From assembly GCF_002079305.1 (NCBI RefSeq), contig NZ_CP015039.1:372001-436000 (forward strand): a stretch of 64,000 nucleotides of DNA, in the 5' to 3' direction. Source of the stretch: Rhodovulum sp. P5. GTDB taxonomy: Bacteria > Pseudomonadota > Alphaproteobacteria > Rhodobacterales > Rhodobacteraceae. This document shows, in pieces, positions 34,932 through 43,916 of the stretch (position 1 is the first letter of the stretch; each line of letters starts with the position of its first letter). The translations under genes were made by a program, and so were the position numbers. The notes beneath the pieces were generated by a model that was not told where the DNA came from, did no database searches, and worked only from the letters and a program-made list of their open reading frames with translations.

Positions 34932-36866
34932 ATGCGCTGCTTCACGATCCTCGGCCCCTCGCAGGCCGGCAAGACGACGCTTCTCAAGGCGCTCAGCGAA
35001 CTGGACGGGCGCCCTACGGTGGCCGACTTCAGCGACGTGCTGACGGTGCGCGAATTCACCTATCTGAACGAACCCTGGGCGGGCTTCGACATCGCGGGGG
35101 GGCCGGATTATCTTGGCCATGCCGGTGAGGCGCTGGCCGCAAGCGATGCCGCCATTCTGTGCGTGGCGCCCGACCCGGATGCCGCGGTGCTGGCCGCCCC
35201 CTATCTGCGGCTGATCGAGGCGTCGGGTGTGCCCTGCTTCATCTTCATCAACAAGATGGATCTGGACGAGGCGCGCATTCGCGACATCGTCGCCTCCCTT
35301 CAGGCCTATGCCAACCACCATATCGTGCTGCGACAGGCGCCGATCCGGGATGCGGACGGGCATGTCGTGGGCGCGGTCGATCTGATCTCGGAACGGGCAT
35401 GGGAATATCAGGAGGGCAAACCGTCGAAGCTGATCGAGATCCCCGACGATCTGCATGATCGGGAACAGGAAGCCCGGGGCGAGTTGCTGGAACACCTTGC
35501 CGATTTCGACGACCACCTTATGGAAGAATTGATCGAGGATCGTGAACCGCCGACCGACGAGGTCTACAAGATCCTGGCCGAGGCCCACCGCGACAACGCG
35601 GTCATCGCTGCCTATCTGGGGGCGGCAAGCCACGGCAACGGGCTGACCCGGCTGATGAAAGCGCTGCGCCACGAAGCCCCGCGAATGGACCAGATCGGCG
35701 CGCGCCTGGGGGTGGAGGCACCGCTGGCCATCGGCGTTGCGTCAGAGACCCGGCGCCATGTCGGCAAGTCCACCCTGCTGCGCGCACTCGCCCCCGGGAT
35801 TCAGCATGCCGCGCCCCTGGCCGGCGGCGGGATCGGCAACCTGACGGGCATGGACGGCAAGCCCGCGAATGAACCGCTGGAGCCCGGAACACTGGCCATC
35901 GCCGTGAAGTCCGACCATCTTGAGCCCGGCTTTGCCTACACCGCTGACGGCTCTGCCCCCCTGCCCGGCTGGACGCGCGGCCGTGCGCCCGGCTATGCGC
36001 GCATCCTTATGCCCGCGAACGAACGTGACGATGCAAGACTGTCGGCCGCACTGACCCGGCTGGCCGCCAGCGATCCGGGGATGGAAACCGAGCAGGACAG
36101 TGAAACCGGCCATGTCGTGGTGCGGCTGCAAAGCCCGATCCACATGCGCCGTATTCTGGCCAAGCTGAAGGACGAGTTCGGCGTCGAGGCGGAGGAACAG
36201 CCCGTTTCCGGCATCTATCGCGAAACCATCACCAAGCCCGTGGACACCCACCATCGCCACCGCAAGCAATCGGGCGGCGCCGGGCAGTTCGCCGATGTGC
36301 ATCTGACCGTGCGCCCGCAGGGCCGCGGCGCGGGCTTTGCCTTCGACGAAACGGTCAAGGGCGGCGCGGTGCCCAAGAACTACATCCCCGCGGTCGAGCA
36401 TGGGGCGCAGGACGCCCTGCAACAGGGTCCCCTGGGCTTTACGGTGGTCGATGTCGCGGTCACACTGACCGACGGCAAGCACCACGCGGTCGACAGTTCC
36501 GACCATGCCTTCCGGACCGCGGCCAAGAACGGCGTGCGCGAGGCGCTGGAACAGGCCGGCCCCGTCGTCCTGCAACCGATCGAGCGGGTGGAGATTCACG
36601 TGCCGTCCGTCTATAGCGGCTCGCTCGTTGCGCTTGCCGGCAGTCTCAAGGGGCAGGTTCTGGGCTTTGAGGGGCACGGCAAGGCGCGCGGCTGGGACGT
36701 GTTCCAGGCCCTGATCCCCGCCCCCGCGAAGGAAGAGCTGTTCCAGGCCCTGGGCGGGCTGACCCACGGCACCGCGTGGTTCGAGGCCCAGTTCGACCAT
36801 TACGAGGAACTGCACGGCAAGGATGCCGAAAAGGTCCGGCAAGCCCGCGCAGAAGAATTGGCCTGA
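34932..36866 (+). CDS. Divergent EF-G-like translational GTPase
   Basis: The 644-aa protein has the EF-G domain order but is short (EF-G is about 700 aa). The GTPase domain has a P-loop G-P-S-Q-A-G-K-T (8-15), an unusual G3 D-I-A-G (53-56) instead of D-T-P-G-H, and N-K-M-D (107-110). The switch-I R-G-I-T-I segment is missing, only about 38 residues separating P-loop and G3. Domains III-V follow, with G-G-A-G-Q-F-A-D-V, a typical domain-IV motif, and H-x-V-D-S-S-D-H-A-F. The ATG at 34932 has GGGAGG 12 nt upstream. This class of EF-G paralogue is known in alphaproteobacteria but not assigned a function. A convergent terminator follows. Confidence 0.85.
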   Translation: MRCFTILGPSQAGKTTLLKALSELDGRPTVADFSDVLTVREFTYLNEPWAGFDIAGGPDYLGHAGEALAASDAAILCVAPDPDAAVLAAPYLRLIEASGVPCFIFINKMDLDEARIRDIVASLQAYANHHIVLRQAPIRDADGHVVGAVDLISERAWEYQEGKPSKLIEIPDDLHDREQEARGELLEHLADFDDHLMEELIEDREPPTDEVYKILAEAHRDNAVIAAYLGAASHGNGLTRLMKALRHEAPRMDQIGARLGVEAPLAIGVASETRRHVGKSTLLRALAPGIQHAAPLAGGGIGNLTGMDGKPANEPLEPGTLAIAVKSDHLEPGFAYTADGSAPLPGWTRGRAPGYARILMPANERDDARLSAALTRLAASDPGMETEQDSETGHVVVRLQSPIHMRRILAKLKDEFGVEAEEQPVSGIYRETITKPVDTHHRHRKQSGGAGQFADVHLTVRPQGRGAGFAFDETVKGGAVPKNYIPAVEHGAQDALQQGPLGFTVVDVAVTLTDGKHHAVDSSDHAFRTAAKNGVREALEQAGPVVLQPIERVEIHVPSVYSGSLVALAGSLKGQVLGFEGHGKARGWDVFQALIPAPAKEELFQALGGLTHGTAWFEAQFDHYEELHGKDAEKVRQARAEELA

Positions 36867-36878
36867 CAAGAAACCAAA

Positions 36879-36904
36879 AGACGCGCGGGTTCCCCCGCGC
36901 GTCT
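36879..36904. terminator. Bidirectional hairpin between EF-G-like and hsp20 genes
   Basis: A perfect 11-bp stem (36879-36889 with 36894-36904) with a TTCC loop lies between two convergent genes. An A-run precedes it (CCAAAAG), giving a partial T-tail (CTTTTGG) on the minus strand. Confidence 0.75.
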
Positions 36905-36929
36905 CCAACTGTCGAAAAGTGACGGCCGA

Positions 36930-37403
36930 TCAGGCGGTTGTGGTCTCTTTTTCCACCGTTGCATCAATGGCACGGGTGGTCCCGGCCGAAATCTCGATCC
37001 GGCGGGGTTTCAGCGCCTCGGGCATTTCGCGGATCAGGTCCACATGCAGCATGCCGTCCGCATGGGTGGCCCCCGTTACCCGCACATGATCGGCAAGGGC
37101 AAAGCGCCGTTCGAAAGCGCGGGTGGCGATCCCGCGGTGCAGATAAGTGCGCTCCTGCTCGTCCTCGGCCTTGCGGGCGGCGACGACAAGCGCGCTGTCC
37201 CTCACCTCGACCGACAACTCATCGGCGGTGAAACCTGCCACGGCAATCGAGATGCGATAGCCGTTTTCCGAGGTCTTCTCGATATTGTAGGGGGGATAAG
37301 CCGGCTGGGTCCCGTCATTGGCGAGAAGCCGGTCCATGATGTCGGCAACGCGGTCAAAGCCGACGGTGGCACGGTAGAGCGGTGCAAAATCGTAGTGGCG
37401 CAT
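36930..37403 (-). CDS. Hsp20/IbpA-type small heat-shock protein
   Basis: The 157-aa ATP-independent chaperone has the N-terminal P-L-Y-R-A-T-V-G-F-D-R of class A rhizobial/IbpA proteins, the alpha-crystallin domain (about 35-130) with Y-P-P-Y-N-I, A-V-A-G-F and a G-x-L closing motif (G-M-L-H-V-D-L) and a short C-terminal tail. The start is set by AGGAGG: the ATG at 37412 directly abuts it, whereas the ATG at 37403 lies 9 nt away, so 37403 is chosen. I could not convince myself of a ROSE RNA thermometer in the leader. Confidence 0.93.
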   Translation of the reverse strand: MRHYDFAPLYRATVGFDRVADIMDRLLANDGTQPAYPPYNIEKTSENGYRISIAVAGFTADELSVEVRDSALVVAARKAEDEQERTYLHRGIATRAFERRFALADHVRVTGATHADGMLHVDLIREMPEALKPRRIEISAGTTRAIDATVEKETTTA

Positions 37404-37541
37404 ATCAGTCATCCTCCTGTGAGCGATGTCATGTCATGCCCTCCCTTGGCGTTGGGACGGGCGGGAAATGCGGGCCCGTTCGGCGCCCGCAAGGTTCAGT
37501 TAGGATGGGCTTTTCGGGCTTTCAAGGCCCCGGAAATGGCC

Positions 37542-38303
37542 TTAGCGGCGAAAGAAGCCCAGAATTCCACCCGCCCCGGCGCCCGAAAAGGCAACCTGCC
37601 GGTCGGTGGCGTCCGGCACCGGAGCAACGCGGAGGATCGCCCTAAGCTCGGCCAGCGCCGCGGATGCCTCGGCCCCGTAGATCACAACGCCGTCTTCGTC
37701 CCGTACCATGCCCGACACGATGCCGATCAGACGTTGCCGCCCCGGCGCGGCGTCCATCACCGGGGCACCGGCCACGCCGCGCCAGTCGGTGCACCGGATG
37801 GCATAGGCCCCGGGTGCGCGATCCAGGACGACACAGGGCGATGCGGATCCTGCCGTGCCATGCCCGGGGTCGGACAGGACAAGAACCTTGCCGCCCGGCG
37901 CCACGGCACGCCCCGGGGCAAGCGGCAACGCGATCTCGGGCGAAATCGGGCAGTCGAGTCGAAGCAGGGCCGCACTGCTGCGCAAATGATAGAGCGCCTC
38001 GCCCAGTCCGCCCGCATGATCGGGAGAAATGACGGCGCGATGCACGCCAACAGGGCCCTCTTGCCCCATGCGAAAGGCAAGCCCTTCCAGATCGACGGGC
38101 GCGCCGCTGTCGTCCAGCAGGCACCGGGCCGCCGTCAGAACCAGATCGCCCGCGACCAGAGCGGCGGTACAGTACCGGCCATCCGACCGCTCCAGCCGGC
38201 CAATGGCGGCCTCGCCAACAGGCGTATCCGCAAGCGCCCGGCCCGGCGCGGCAACAGCGACCAACCCCATAACAATCGACAGAAACAGCCCGCGCCACCG
38301 CAT
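37542..38303 (-). CDS. Inactive trypsin-like protein (pseudoprotease)
   Basis: This 253-aa exported protein (signal peptide 1-26, A-L-A) has the chymotrypsin-fold pattern of its upstream neighbour but has lost the full catalytic triad: L-T-A-A-R-C gives Arg60 in place of His, S-S-A-A-L-L gives Ser110 in place of Asp, and G-V-A-G-A-P gives Ala178 in place of Ser. Length, signal peptide and reading frame are intact, which argues against simple decay. The ATG (38303; a GTG at 38306 is also possible) lies 3 nt after the active paralogue's stop, so they are co-translated. It may bind, localise or regulate the active enzyme (inference). Confidence 0.85.
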   Translation of the reverse strand: MRWRGLFLSIVMGLVAVAAPGRALADTPVGEAAIGRLERSDGRYCTAALVAGDLVLTAARCLLDDSGAPVDLEGLAFRMGQEGPVGVHRAVISPDHAGGLGEALYHLRSSAALLRLDCPISPEIALPLAPGRAVAPGGKVLVLSDPGHGTAGSASPCVVLDRAPGAYAIRCTDWRGVAGAPVMDAAPGRQRLIGIVSGMVRDEDGVVIYGAEASAALAELRAILRVAPVPDATDRQVAFSGAGAGGILGFFRR

Positions 38304-38306
38304 CAC

Positions 38307-39137
38307 TCACGGCCTTAGAAACTTGGCACCAGAGGCCTCGCGTGCCCCACCCTGACCGAAGCGGTGCATCGGGGGAAGATCGGTTCCAAGAACCTCGCGC
38401 CCCATCGCCAGTCGGCGGCGCAGCCCGTCCAGTTCATCGCCAAGCGCGGTGCCAAGCGCCACCTTGCGGTCCGCGACCTCCGCCTTGGCGGACACCACGG
38501 ACACGATGCGCGGCACGCCGTCCTCGATCCGGAAGACCGGCGCCCCGGAGGACCCGAAATCGACATCGCAGGACAGAACGAGGATCTTCGGTCGCCCGGC
38601 CAGAACGTGGCAGACCTCTTGCAGCGCCGGCGCCTCGGCCCGGCCCTGCGCATAGGACACCACGCCAACCGCCTGCCCCTTGCGCGGCTTGTCCGCGGTT
38701 GCAAAGGGCTCCACCCCCGGCAGGCGAATGGCGCGGTCCAGCTGCAAAAGCGCCAGATCATGGGCCACGCGCGCGGCGTCGGCCTGCCCGTCATAGCGAT
38801 AGTCCGAATGCACCACGCCACGCGCCACCTGCCGATACGCCTCGGCCCGGCCATTGCGCCACCCGGCGCGAAATTCCATTTCGGTGATGTCCACCGCCCG
38901 CCCGGTTCGGTCGTCGAACAGGCAATGGGCCGCGGTCAGCACAAGGTCGGGGGCCACCAGCGCACCGGTACAAAACCCGCCCTGCCCGATGTCCAGCCGC
39001 CCGACAGCCTGCCACCCGCGCGCCACGACGCCGGTTTCCAGACGCCTCAGCGCAGTATCCGCCGGCGCGGCAAGCCCCGGTGGCAAAAGAAGAACCAGCA
39101 CACAAAGCGCCAGCAGGCTGAGGATCATGCGGACCAT
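38307..39137 (-). CDS. Trypsin-like serine protease
   Basis: The 276-aa exported protease (signal peptide about 1-24) has a complete S1 triad: His71 in L-T-A-A-H-C, Asp127 in H-D-L-A-L-L, and Ser197 in G-S-S-G-A-P. The last is a variant of G-D-S-G-G-P, found in many bacterial periplasmic V8/trypsin-like proteins. Cys71-type disulfide partners are present around the His. It is the first gene of a two-gene unit with the inactive paralogue downstream. Substrate unknown; the site is periplasmic. Confidence 0.88.
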   Translation of the reverse strand: MVRMILSLLALCVLVLLLPPGLAAPADTALRRLETGVVARGWQAVGRLDIGQGGFCTGALVAPDLVLTAAHCLFDDRTGRAVDITEMEFRAGWRNGRAEAYRQVARGVVHSDYRYDGQADAARVAHDLALLQLDRAIRLPGVEPFATADKPRKGQAVGVVSYAQGRAEAPALQEVCHVLAGRPKILVLSCDVDFGSSGAPVFRIEDGVPRIVSVVSAKAEVADRKVALGTALGDELDGLRRRLAMGREVLGTDLPPMHRFGQGGAREASGAKFLRP

Positions 39138-39200
39138 GAACCGCGCCTATCAAAGTCACCGGGCAGGAATGTGACCGTCGCGGGGCGCGGCACGGGGGCG

Positions 39201-40481
39201 TCAGCCCAAAGCGCGCGGTTTCGGCCCGCCGGTGGCCCAGTCCAGCAACTCCACCGTATGCACAACCGGCACCCCGGTGCCCGATCCGATCTGCACCATG
39301 CAGCCGATATTGCCCGCGGCGATGACCTGCGGCGCCGTCGCCTCAAGCGTGCGGATCTTGCGGGCCTTCAGCTTCGCCGAAATTTCCGGCTGAAGCAGGT
39401 TGTAGGTCCCGGCAGAGCCGCAGCACAGATGGGGGTCCGCCGGCTCTACCACCTCGAACCCTGCCTGGCGCAGCAGTTCCTTGGGCGCGGTCTTGACCTG
39501 CTGGCCGTGCTGCAACGAACAGGCCGCGTGATAGGCAACGCGCATCCCGCCCCGCCCCTGTGGCAGGTCGAGCCGCTGGAGCAGTTCACTGATATCGACG
39601 GCGCGCGCGGCCACCGCCTGCGCGGCCTCGGCCAGCGGATCGCCCGCGAACATATGGCCATAGTCCTTCACCGTTGTGCCGCAGCCGCTGGTATTGATGA
39701 CGATGGCGTCCAGCCCCTCCCCCTGAATCTCCGCATTCCATGCGCGGATATTGCGGGCGGCCTGCGCGTGGCTTTCGCCGTCCTTTCCCATGTGATGGGT
39801 CAGCGCCCCGCAACAGCCCATGCCGCGGGCGATCACCACCTCGCAGCCCAGCCGCCGGAGCAGACGGATCGTCGCGTCGTTGATATCGGTGTCGAGCGCC
39901 CGCTGCGCGCAGCCGGTCAACAGCGCCACGCGCATCTTGCGGGGCCCGTGGGCGGGAAACACCTGCGGCGCGTCGTTTGGGCTGGGCTTCGGGACGCTTT
40001 CGGGCACCATCGCCAGCATCGCCTTCAGCCGCGCATCGGGGATCAGTGCGGCCACCGGCCGCCCCAGCTTTGCCGCCTTCATCGCCAGCCGGAACCGCGC
40101 CGGATAAGGCAGGATGCGCGCCAACAGCCAGCGCAGGGCGCGATCCGTGAAGGGGCGCCTGTAGGTCTTTTCGATATGCGCGCGGGCATGGTCGACCAGA
40201 TGCATGTAGTGGACGCCCGAGGGGCACGTCGTCATGCAGGCCAAGCAGGACAGGCACCGATCGACATGGCGCACGGTCTTCTCATCCGCGGGCCGTCCGC
40301 TTTCCAGCATGTCCTTGATCAGGTAGATCCTTCCCCGCGGGCTGTCGAGTTCATCGCCCAGCACCTGATAGGTCGGGCAGGTCGCGGTGCAAAACCCGCA
40401 ATGCACGCAGGCGCGCAGGATGTCGTTGGCCTGCGCCAGCCGCGGGTCCTGCAACTGTTCGTCAGTGAAATGCGTCTGCAT
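39201..40481 (-). CDS. glcF: Glycolate oxidase iron-sulfur subunit
   Basis: GlcF passes electrons from the GlcD/GlcE flavin complex to the respiratory chain. The 426-aa protein has two [4Fe-4S] ferredoxin motifs, C-V-H-C-G-F-C-T-A-T-C-P near residue 25 and C-L-S-C-L-A-C-M-T-T-C-P near residue 76, and two C-terminal C-C-G cysteine-rich (DUF224/HdrB-like) motifs, M-G-C-C-G and L-C-C-G-S. It follows glcE by 4 nt and is the last gene of the glcD-glcE-glcF unit. Confidence 0.96.
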   Translation of the reverse strand: MQTHFTDEQLQDPRLAQANDILRACVHCGFCTATCPTYQVLGDELDSPRGRIYLIKDMLESGRPADEKTVRHVDRCLSCLACMTTCPSGVHYMHLVDHARAHIEKTYRRPFTDRALRWLLARILPYPARFRLAMKAAKLGRPVAALIPDARLKAMLAMVPESVPKPSPNDAPQVFPAHGPRKMRVALLTGCAQRALDTDINDATIRLLRRLGCEVVIARGMGCCGALTHHMGKDGESHAQAARNIRAWNAEIQGEGLDAIVINTSGCGTTVKDYGHMFAGDPLAEAAQAVAARAVDISELLQRLDLPQGRGGMRVAYHAACSLQHGQQVKTAPKELLRQAGFEVVEPADPHLCCGSAGTYNLLQPEISAKLKARKIRTLEATAPQVIAAGNIGCMVQIGSGTGVPVVHTVELLDWATGGPKPRALG

Positions 40482-40485
40482 CAGG

Positions 40486-41616
40486 TCAGCCCATCACGCC
40501 GGGATTGAGGATATTGCGCGGGTCGAACTTCGCCCTCAGCGCCTGTGCCATCGCGGCCAGCGGCCCTGGTTCGGGCTGGAACATCGGGATCTTCGCCTGC
40601 GTCTCGGCACTGGCCCGCACCAGTGTGGCATGACCCGGGATGCCCGTCAGATCGGGGCGGATATCGCGCCCCGGTGCAACCCGCGCCCAGACCAGCCCCC
40701 CGCCCCAGTCATAGAGCAGCCCATCTGCGCCAAGCGCCGCCCCGACGCGCGGCCCATCGGAGGGTTTGACGGAGATCCGCCAGACATCCCCGGGCGCATC
40801 GGCAAAGCCTTCCACATCACGGACCCACCGCCAGATCGCGGCAATGGCGTCCGGCGCGGTCTCGACATGGCTGTCGCCGAACTGGGCCAACACGGCTTGC
40901 AGACGGCCGGCCCGATAGCGCACGGATTCCGCGAACCCCTCGATCCGAAGCATGGTCTCGGCCGCGCCTCCCGGGCCCGCGGGCGCATGGGCAGCGCCAG
41001 AGACCTCGAACGGTGAGGCGAGTGCCGCGGACAGCGCCTGCACCGCCGTGGCATCGTCCAGCCCGTGCAGGACCAGCGTCGCCGCGGCCTCCGGCTTTGG
41101 CAGGACCTTGAAACTCACCTCGCTCAGCACGCCCAGCGTGCCCCTGCTGCCGGCCATCAGCTTGACCAGATCATAGCCGGTGACGTTCTTCATCACCCGC
41201 CCGCCATTGCGGATGACATCGCCACGCCCATCGACGAACCGCACGCCGATCAGCGCGTCCCGGCAGGCGCCGGCCTGAATCCGTCGCGGGCCAGAGACAT
41301 TGGCCGCCACCACGCCACCGATTGTGGGCTCGCCTGCCGTGCCCAGCAGGTGCCGGTGATCCATCGGCTCGAACGCCAGCCGCTGCCCCTCGGCGGCCAG
41401 CACGGCCTCGACCTCGGCCAGGGGGGTGCCCGCCCGCGCCACAAGGGTCAGCGCCCCCGGTTCGTAGAGGTCCACGCCGGACAGCGCGGCCACGCTTAAC
41501 GGCATTGCCGCGCCGCCGGCGCGACCGTCCCGCGTGCCGCCGCCCGAAATCGCCAAGGGCCCCGTGGCATCGGCCACCGCCGCGGCCAATTCGGCCTCTG
41601 TTTCCGGTCTGATCAT
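40486..41616 (-). CDS. glcE: Glycolate oxidase FAD-binding subunit
   Basis: The 376-aa GlcE carries a VAO/PCMH-type FAD-binding domain (P-L-A-I-S-G-G-G-T-R near residue 20, G-E-P-T-I-G-G-V-V-A-A-N near residue 92, G-R-V-M-K-N-V-T-G-Y-D-L-V-K-L). It lacks the long C-terminal domain of GlcD, as expected. It works with GlcD and GlcF to oxidise glycolate to glyoxylate. It lies 57 nt downstream of glcD. Confidence 0.96.
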   Translation of the reverse strand: MIRPETEAELAAAVADATGPLAISGGGTRDGRAGGAAMPLSVAALSGVDLYEPGALTLVARAGTPLAEVEAVLAAEGQRLAFEPMDHRHLLGTAGEPTIGGVVAANVSGPRRIQAGACRDALIGVRFVDGRGDVIRNGGRVMKNVTGYDLVKLMAGSRGTLGVLSEVSFKVLPKPEAAATLVLHGLDDATAVQALSAALASPFEVSGAAHAPAGPGGAAETMLRIEGFAESVRYRAGRLQAVLAQFGDSHVETAPDAIAAIWRWVRDVEGFADAPGDVWRISVKPSDGPRVGAALGADGLLYDWGGGLVWARVAPGRDIRPDLTGIPGHATLVRASAETQAKIPMFQPEPGPLAAMAQALRAKFDPRNILNPGVMG

Positions 41617-41673
41617 GCGTCTGGTCCTAAAGTCTTTCGGGGAATTCGCGCCCGCGGGGACTGGATGCAGGCC

Positions 41674-43107
41674 CTAACCTGCTCTGCGGTCCGCCGTGGC
41701 CTCCAGCGGGAAGACCTTTGCCGGGTTCAACAGCCATTTCGGGTCGAACACGTCTTTCACGCGCAGCTGCGCCTCGATATCCGGCGCGGCGAACTGCACC
41801 GTCATCAGGTCACGTTTTTCGACGCCCACGCCATGTTCCCCGGTCAGGCAGCCACCGGCCTCGACACACAGTTTCAGGATATCTGCCCCAAAGGCCTCGC
41901 ACCGTTCCAGATCGCCCGGCTTGTTGGCGTCGAACAGGATCAGCGGGTGCATGTTGCCGTCGCCCGCGTGGAACACATTCGCCACGTCCAGCCCGTAGTC
42001 CTTCGACATCTCGCCGATCCGGCGCAGCACGAAGGGCAGCGACGATACCGGGATCGTCCCGTCGAGGCACATGTAATCGTTGATGTTGCCCATCGCACCA
42101 AAGGCCGATTTGCGGCCCAGCCAGATCCGCGCGCTTTCCTCGGCCGATCCGCTTTCGCGCAATTCCACCGGGTCGTGCTTGCGCGCGATTTGCAGGATCA
42201 CGCCAAGCTGTTCGTCAATCTCGGCGGGGCTGCCCTCGACCTCGACGATCAGCAGCGCCTCGCAATCGGGGTATCCGGCCTTGGCGAAGTCCTCTGTCGC
42301 GCGGATGCAGGGGCGGTCCATGAACTCGATCGCCACGGGCAGGACGCCCGCCTTGATGATATCGGCCACGCAGGCCCCCGCGACTTCGGAACTGTCGAAC
42401 CCCATCAGGACGGGCCGCGCGCCCTCGGGCTTGGGCAGGATGCGCAGGGTCGCCTCCGTCACCACGCCCAACTGGCCTTCGGACCCGCAGATCAGCCCCA
42501 GCCAGTCGTAGCCTGCGGCATCCAGATGCGCGCCGCCGATCTCCACCACCGTGCCGTCCATCAGCACCAGCGTCACCCCCATCAGGTTGTTCGTCGTCAC
42601 CCCGTATTTCAGGCAATGGGCGCCACCGGAATTCATCGCGATATTGCCCGCGATGGCACAGGCAAGCTGGCTGGAGGGATCGGGCGCGTAGAAGAACCCA
42701 GCCTCCTCCACCGCGCCGGTCACAGACAGATTGGTGCGCCCCGACTGCACCCGGATGAAGCGGTTGTCGTAATCGACCTCCAGCACCTCGTTCAGGCGCG
42801 CAACGCCCAGGATCACGCTGTCGGCGGTGGGCAGCGCCCCGCCCGCAAGGGAAGTGCCCGATCCGCGGGGCACCACCGGCACGCCTTCCTCATGACAGAT
42901 GCGCAGGATGTCCGCGACCTCTTGCGTGCTCGACGGCAGCACCACGGCCAAGGGCGGGCACCGATAGGCGGTCAACGCGTCGCATTCATAGGCACGGGTC
43001 TCCGTCGGATCGTGGATCACCGCGTCCCGCGGCAGAACCTTGGCCAGCCGCCGCACGACGTGGCCTTTCTTTTCCAGCACCCGATTGTTCGGGACGGGCA
43101 TGTCCAT
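41674..43107 (-). CDS. glcD: Glycolate oxidase catalytic subunit
   Basis: GlcD is the FAD-linked subunit oxidising glycolate (and often D-lactate). The 477-aa protein has the FAD-binding PCMH domain (V-P-R-G-S-G-T-S-L-A-G-G near residue 77, P-D-P-S-S-Q, N-S-G-G-A-H-C-L-K-Y-G-V-T) and the C-terminal FAD-oxidase domain with H-A-G-D-G-N-M-H-P and G-E-H-G-V-G. The ATG at 43107 is chosen because GGGGAGG lies 7 nt upstream; an upstream in-frame ATG would extend through the promoter/operator. A near-consensus TATAAT and a palindromic operator precede it. Confidence 0.96.
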   Translation of the reverse strand: MDMPVPNNRVLEKKGHVVRRLAKVLPRDAVIHDPTETRAYECDALTAYRCPPLAVVLPSSTQEVADILRICHEEGVPVVPRGSGTSLAGGALPTADSVILGVARLNEVLEVDYDNRFIRVQSGRTNLSVTGAVEEAGFFYAPDPSSQLACAIAGNIAMNSGGAHCLKYGVTTNNLMGVTLVLMDGTVVEIGGAHLDAAGYDWLGLICGSEGQLGVVTEATLRILPKPEGARPVLMGFDSSEVAGACVADIIKAGVLPVAIEFMDRPCIRATEDFAKAGYPDCEALLIVEVEGSPAEIDEQLGVILQIARKHDPVELRESGSAEESARIWLGRKSAFGAMGNINDYMCLDGTIPVSSLPFVLRRIGEMSKDYGLDVANVFHAGDGNMHPLILFDANKPGDLERCEAFGADILKLCVEAGGCLTGEHGVGVEKRDLMTVQFAAPDIEAQLRVKDVFDPKWLLNPAKVFPLEATADRRAG

Positions 43108-43124
43108 AAGCTGTCCTCCCCAGC

Positions 43125-43147
43125 ATTGGTAAAAAATTATAACCAAT
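43125..43147. promoter_or_regulatory. Palindromic operator upstream of glcD
   Basis: ATTGGT (43125-43130) and ACCAAT (43142-43147) flank an 11-bp A/T spacer. The TTGGT-N11-ACCAA form recurs exactly upstream of lldD at 59343-59363. GGT/ACC half-sites are typical of GntR (FadR-branch) repressors such as GlcC/LldR. It overlaps the predicted glcD -10 box. Confidence 0.6.
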
Positions 43148-43162
43148 ATTTCGCACTGACAA
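43136..43162 (-). promoter_or_regulatory. Predicted glcD promoter
   Basis: On the minus strand a perfect TATAAT (-10; plus positions 43136-43141) follows TTGTCA (-35; 43157-43162) with a 15-bp spacer, slightly short of the 17-bp optimum. The -10 box sits within the palindromic operator, implying repression by occlusion. Confidence 0.5.
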
Positions 43163-43190
43163 GCACAATTCCTTCCGCTTAGCTGCATTC

Positions 43191-43892
43191 ATGGAATTGA
43201 TGGACCGCATCGCCCTGTTCACACCGCTTGACGCCGCGGCGCTGGCCCTGTGGCTCGCCGCGTGGATCGGCATCGGATACGCGATTGAAAAGCCGCCAGA
43301 GGGGCGCCCGACGGTTTCTGTTCTTATGGCGCGGTTCCGGCGCGACTGGATGCGCCAGCTTGTGACGCGCCAGCCCCGCATCTTCGACGCGACGATCCTG
43401 TCGACCCTCCGTCAGGGGACGACTTTCTTCGCCTCGGCCTCGATGATCATCATCGGCGGCGGGCTGGCGCTGATCGGCAATACGGAACGGCTTTTGGGCA
43501 TTGCCGAGGATCTGACGCTAAAGGACGAACCCGCCATCGTCTGGGAACTGAAGATCATGGCGATCCTGCTGCTGGTGGCGAATGCGTTCCTGAAATTCGT
43601 CTGGTCGCACCGGCTGTTCGGCTATTGCGCGGTGATCATGGCCGCCGTCCCGAACGACAGCAAGGACCCGCTGGCCTATCCGCGCGCAGCACAGGCGGCC
43701 GAGATCAACATAAACGCGGCCCGCAGCTTCAACCGGGGCATGCGCTCGCTCTACTTCGCCTTGGGCGGTCTGGCGTGGTTGCTGGGGGCGGTGCCGCTGA
43801 TCGTGGCCACGACCATCACCGTGATCGTGTTGGGCCGGCGGGAGTTCACGTCGAATTCCCGCAAGGCGCTGATGGCACGCACGGGAAAGTGA
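43191..43892 (+). CDS. DUF599 family membrane protein
   Basis: The 233-aa inner-membrane protein has about four helices (residues ~13-32, ~75-98, ~112-135, ~185-210) and DUF599 landmarks: R-x-x-W-M-R-Q-L-V-T-R, D-A-T-I-L-S-T-L-R-Q-G-T-T-F-F-A-S and A-R-S-F-N-R-G-M-R-S-L-Y-F-A-L. Function unknown. It is divergent from glcD with only 83 bp between the ATGs, so the glc operator could also affect it. Confidence 0.9.
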   Translation: MELMDRIALFTPLDAAALALWLAAWIGIGYAIEKPPEGRPTVSVLMARFRRDWMRQLVTRQPRIFDATILSTLRQGTTFFASASMIIIGGGLALIGNTERLLGIAEDLTLKDEPAIVWELKIMAILLLVANAFLKFVWSHRLFGYCAVIMAAVPNDSKDPLAYPRAAQAAEININAARSFNRGMRSLYFALGGLAWLLGAVPLIVATTITVIVLGRREFTSNSRKALMARTGK

Positions 43893-43916
43893 GCCGCACC
43901 CGCCCCCCGGTCTGGC

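Noticed and set aside
37404..37480. ROSE/4U RNA thermometer in the hsp20 leader
   Set aside because: I looked for a U/C-rich partner of the AGGAGG site forming the standard imperfect stem and did not find a convincing one by eye.
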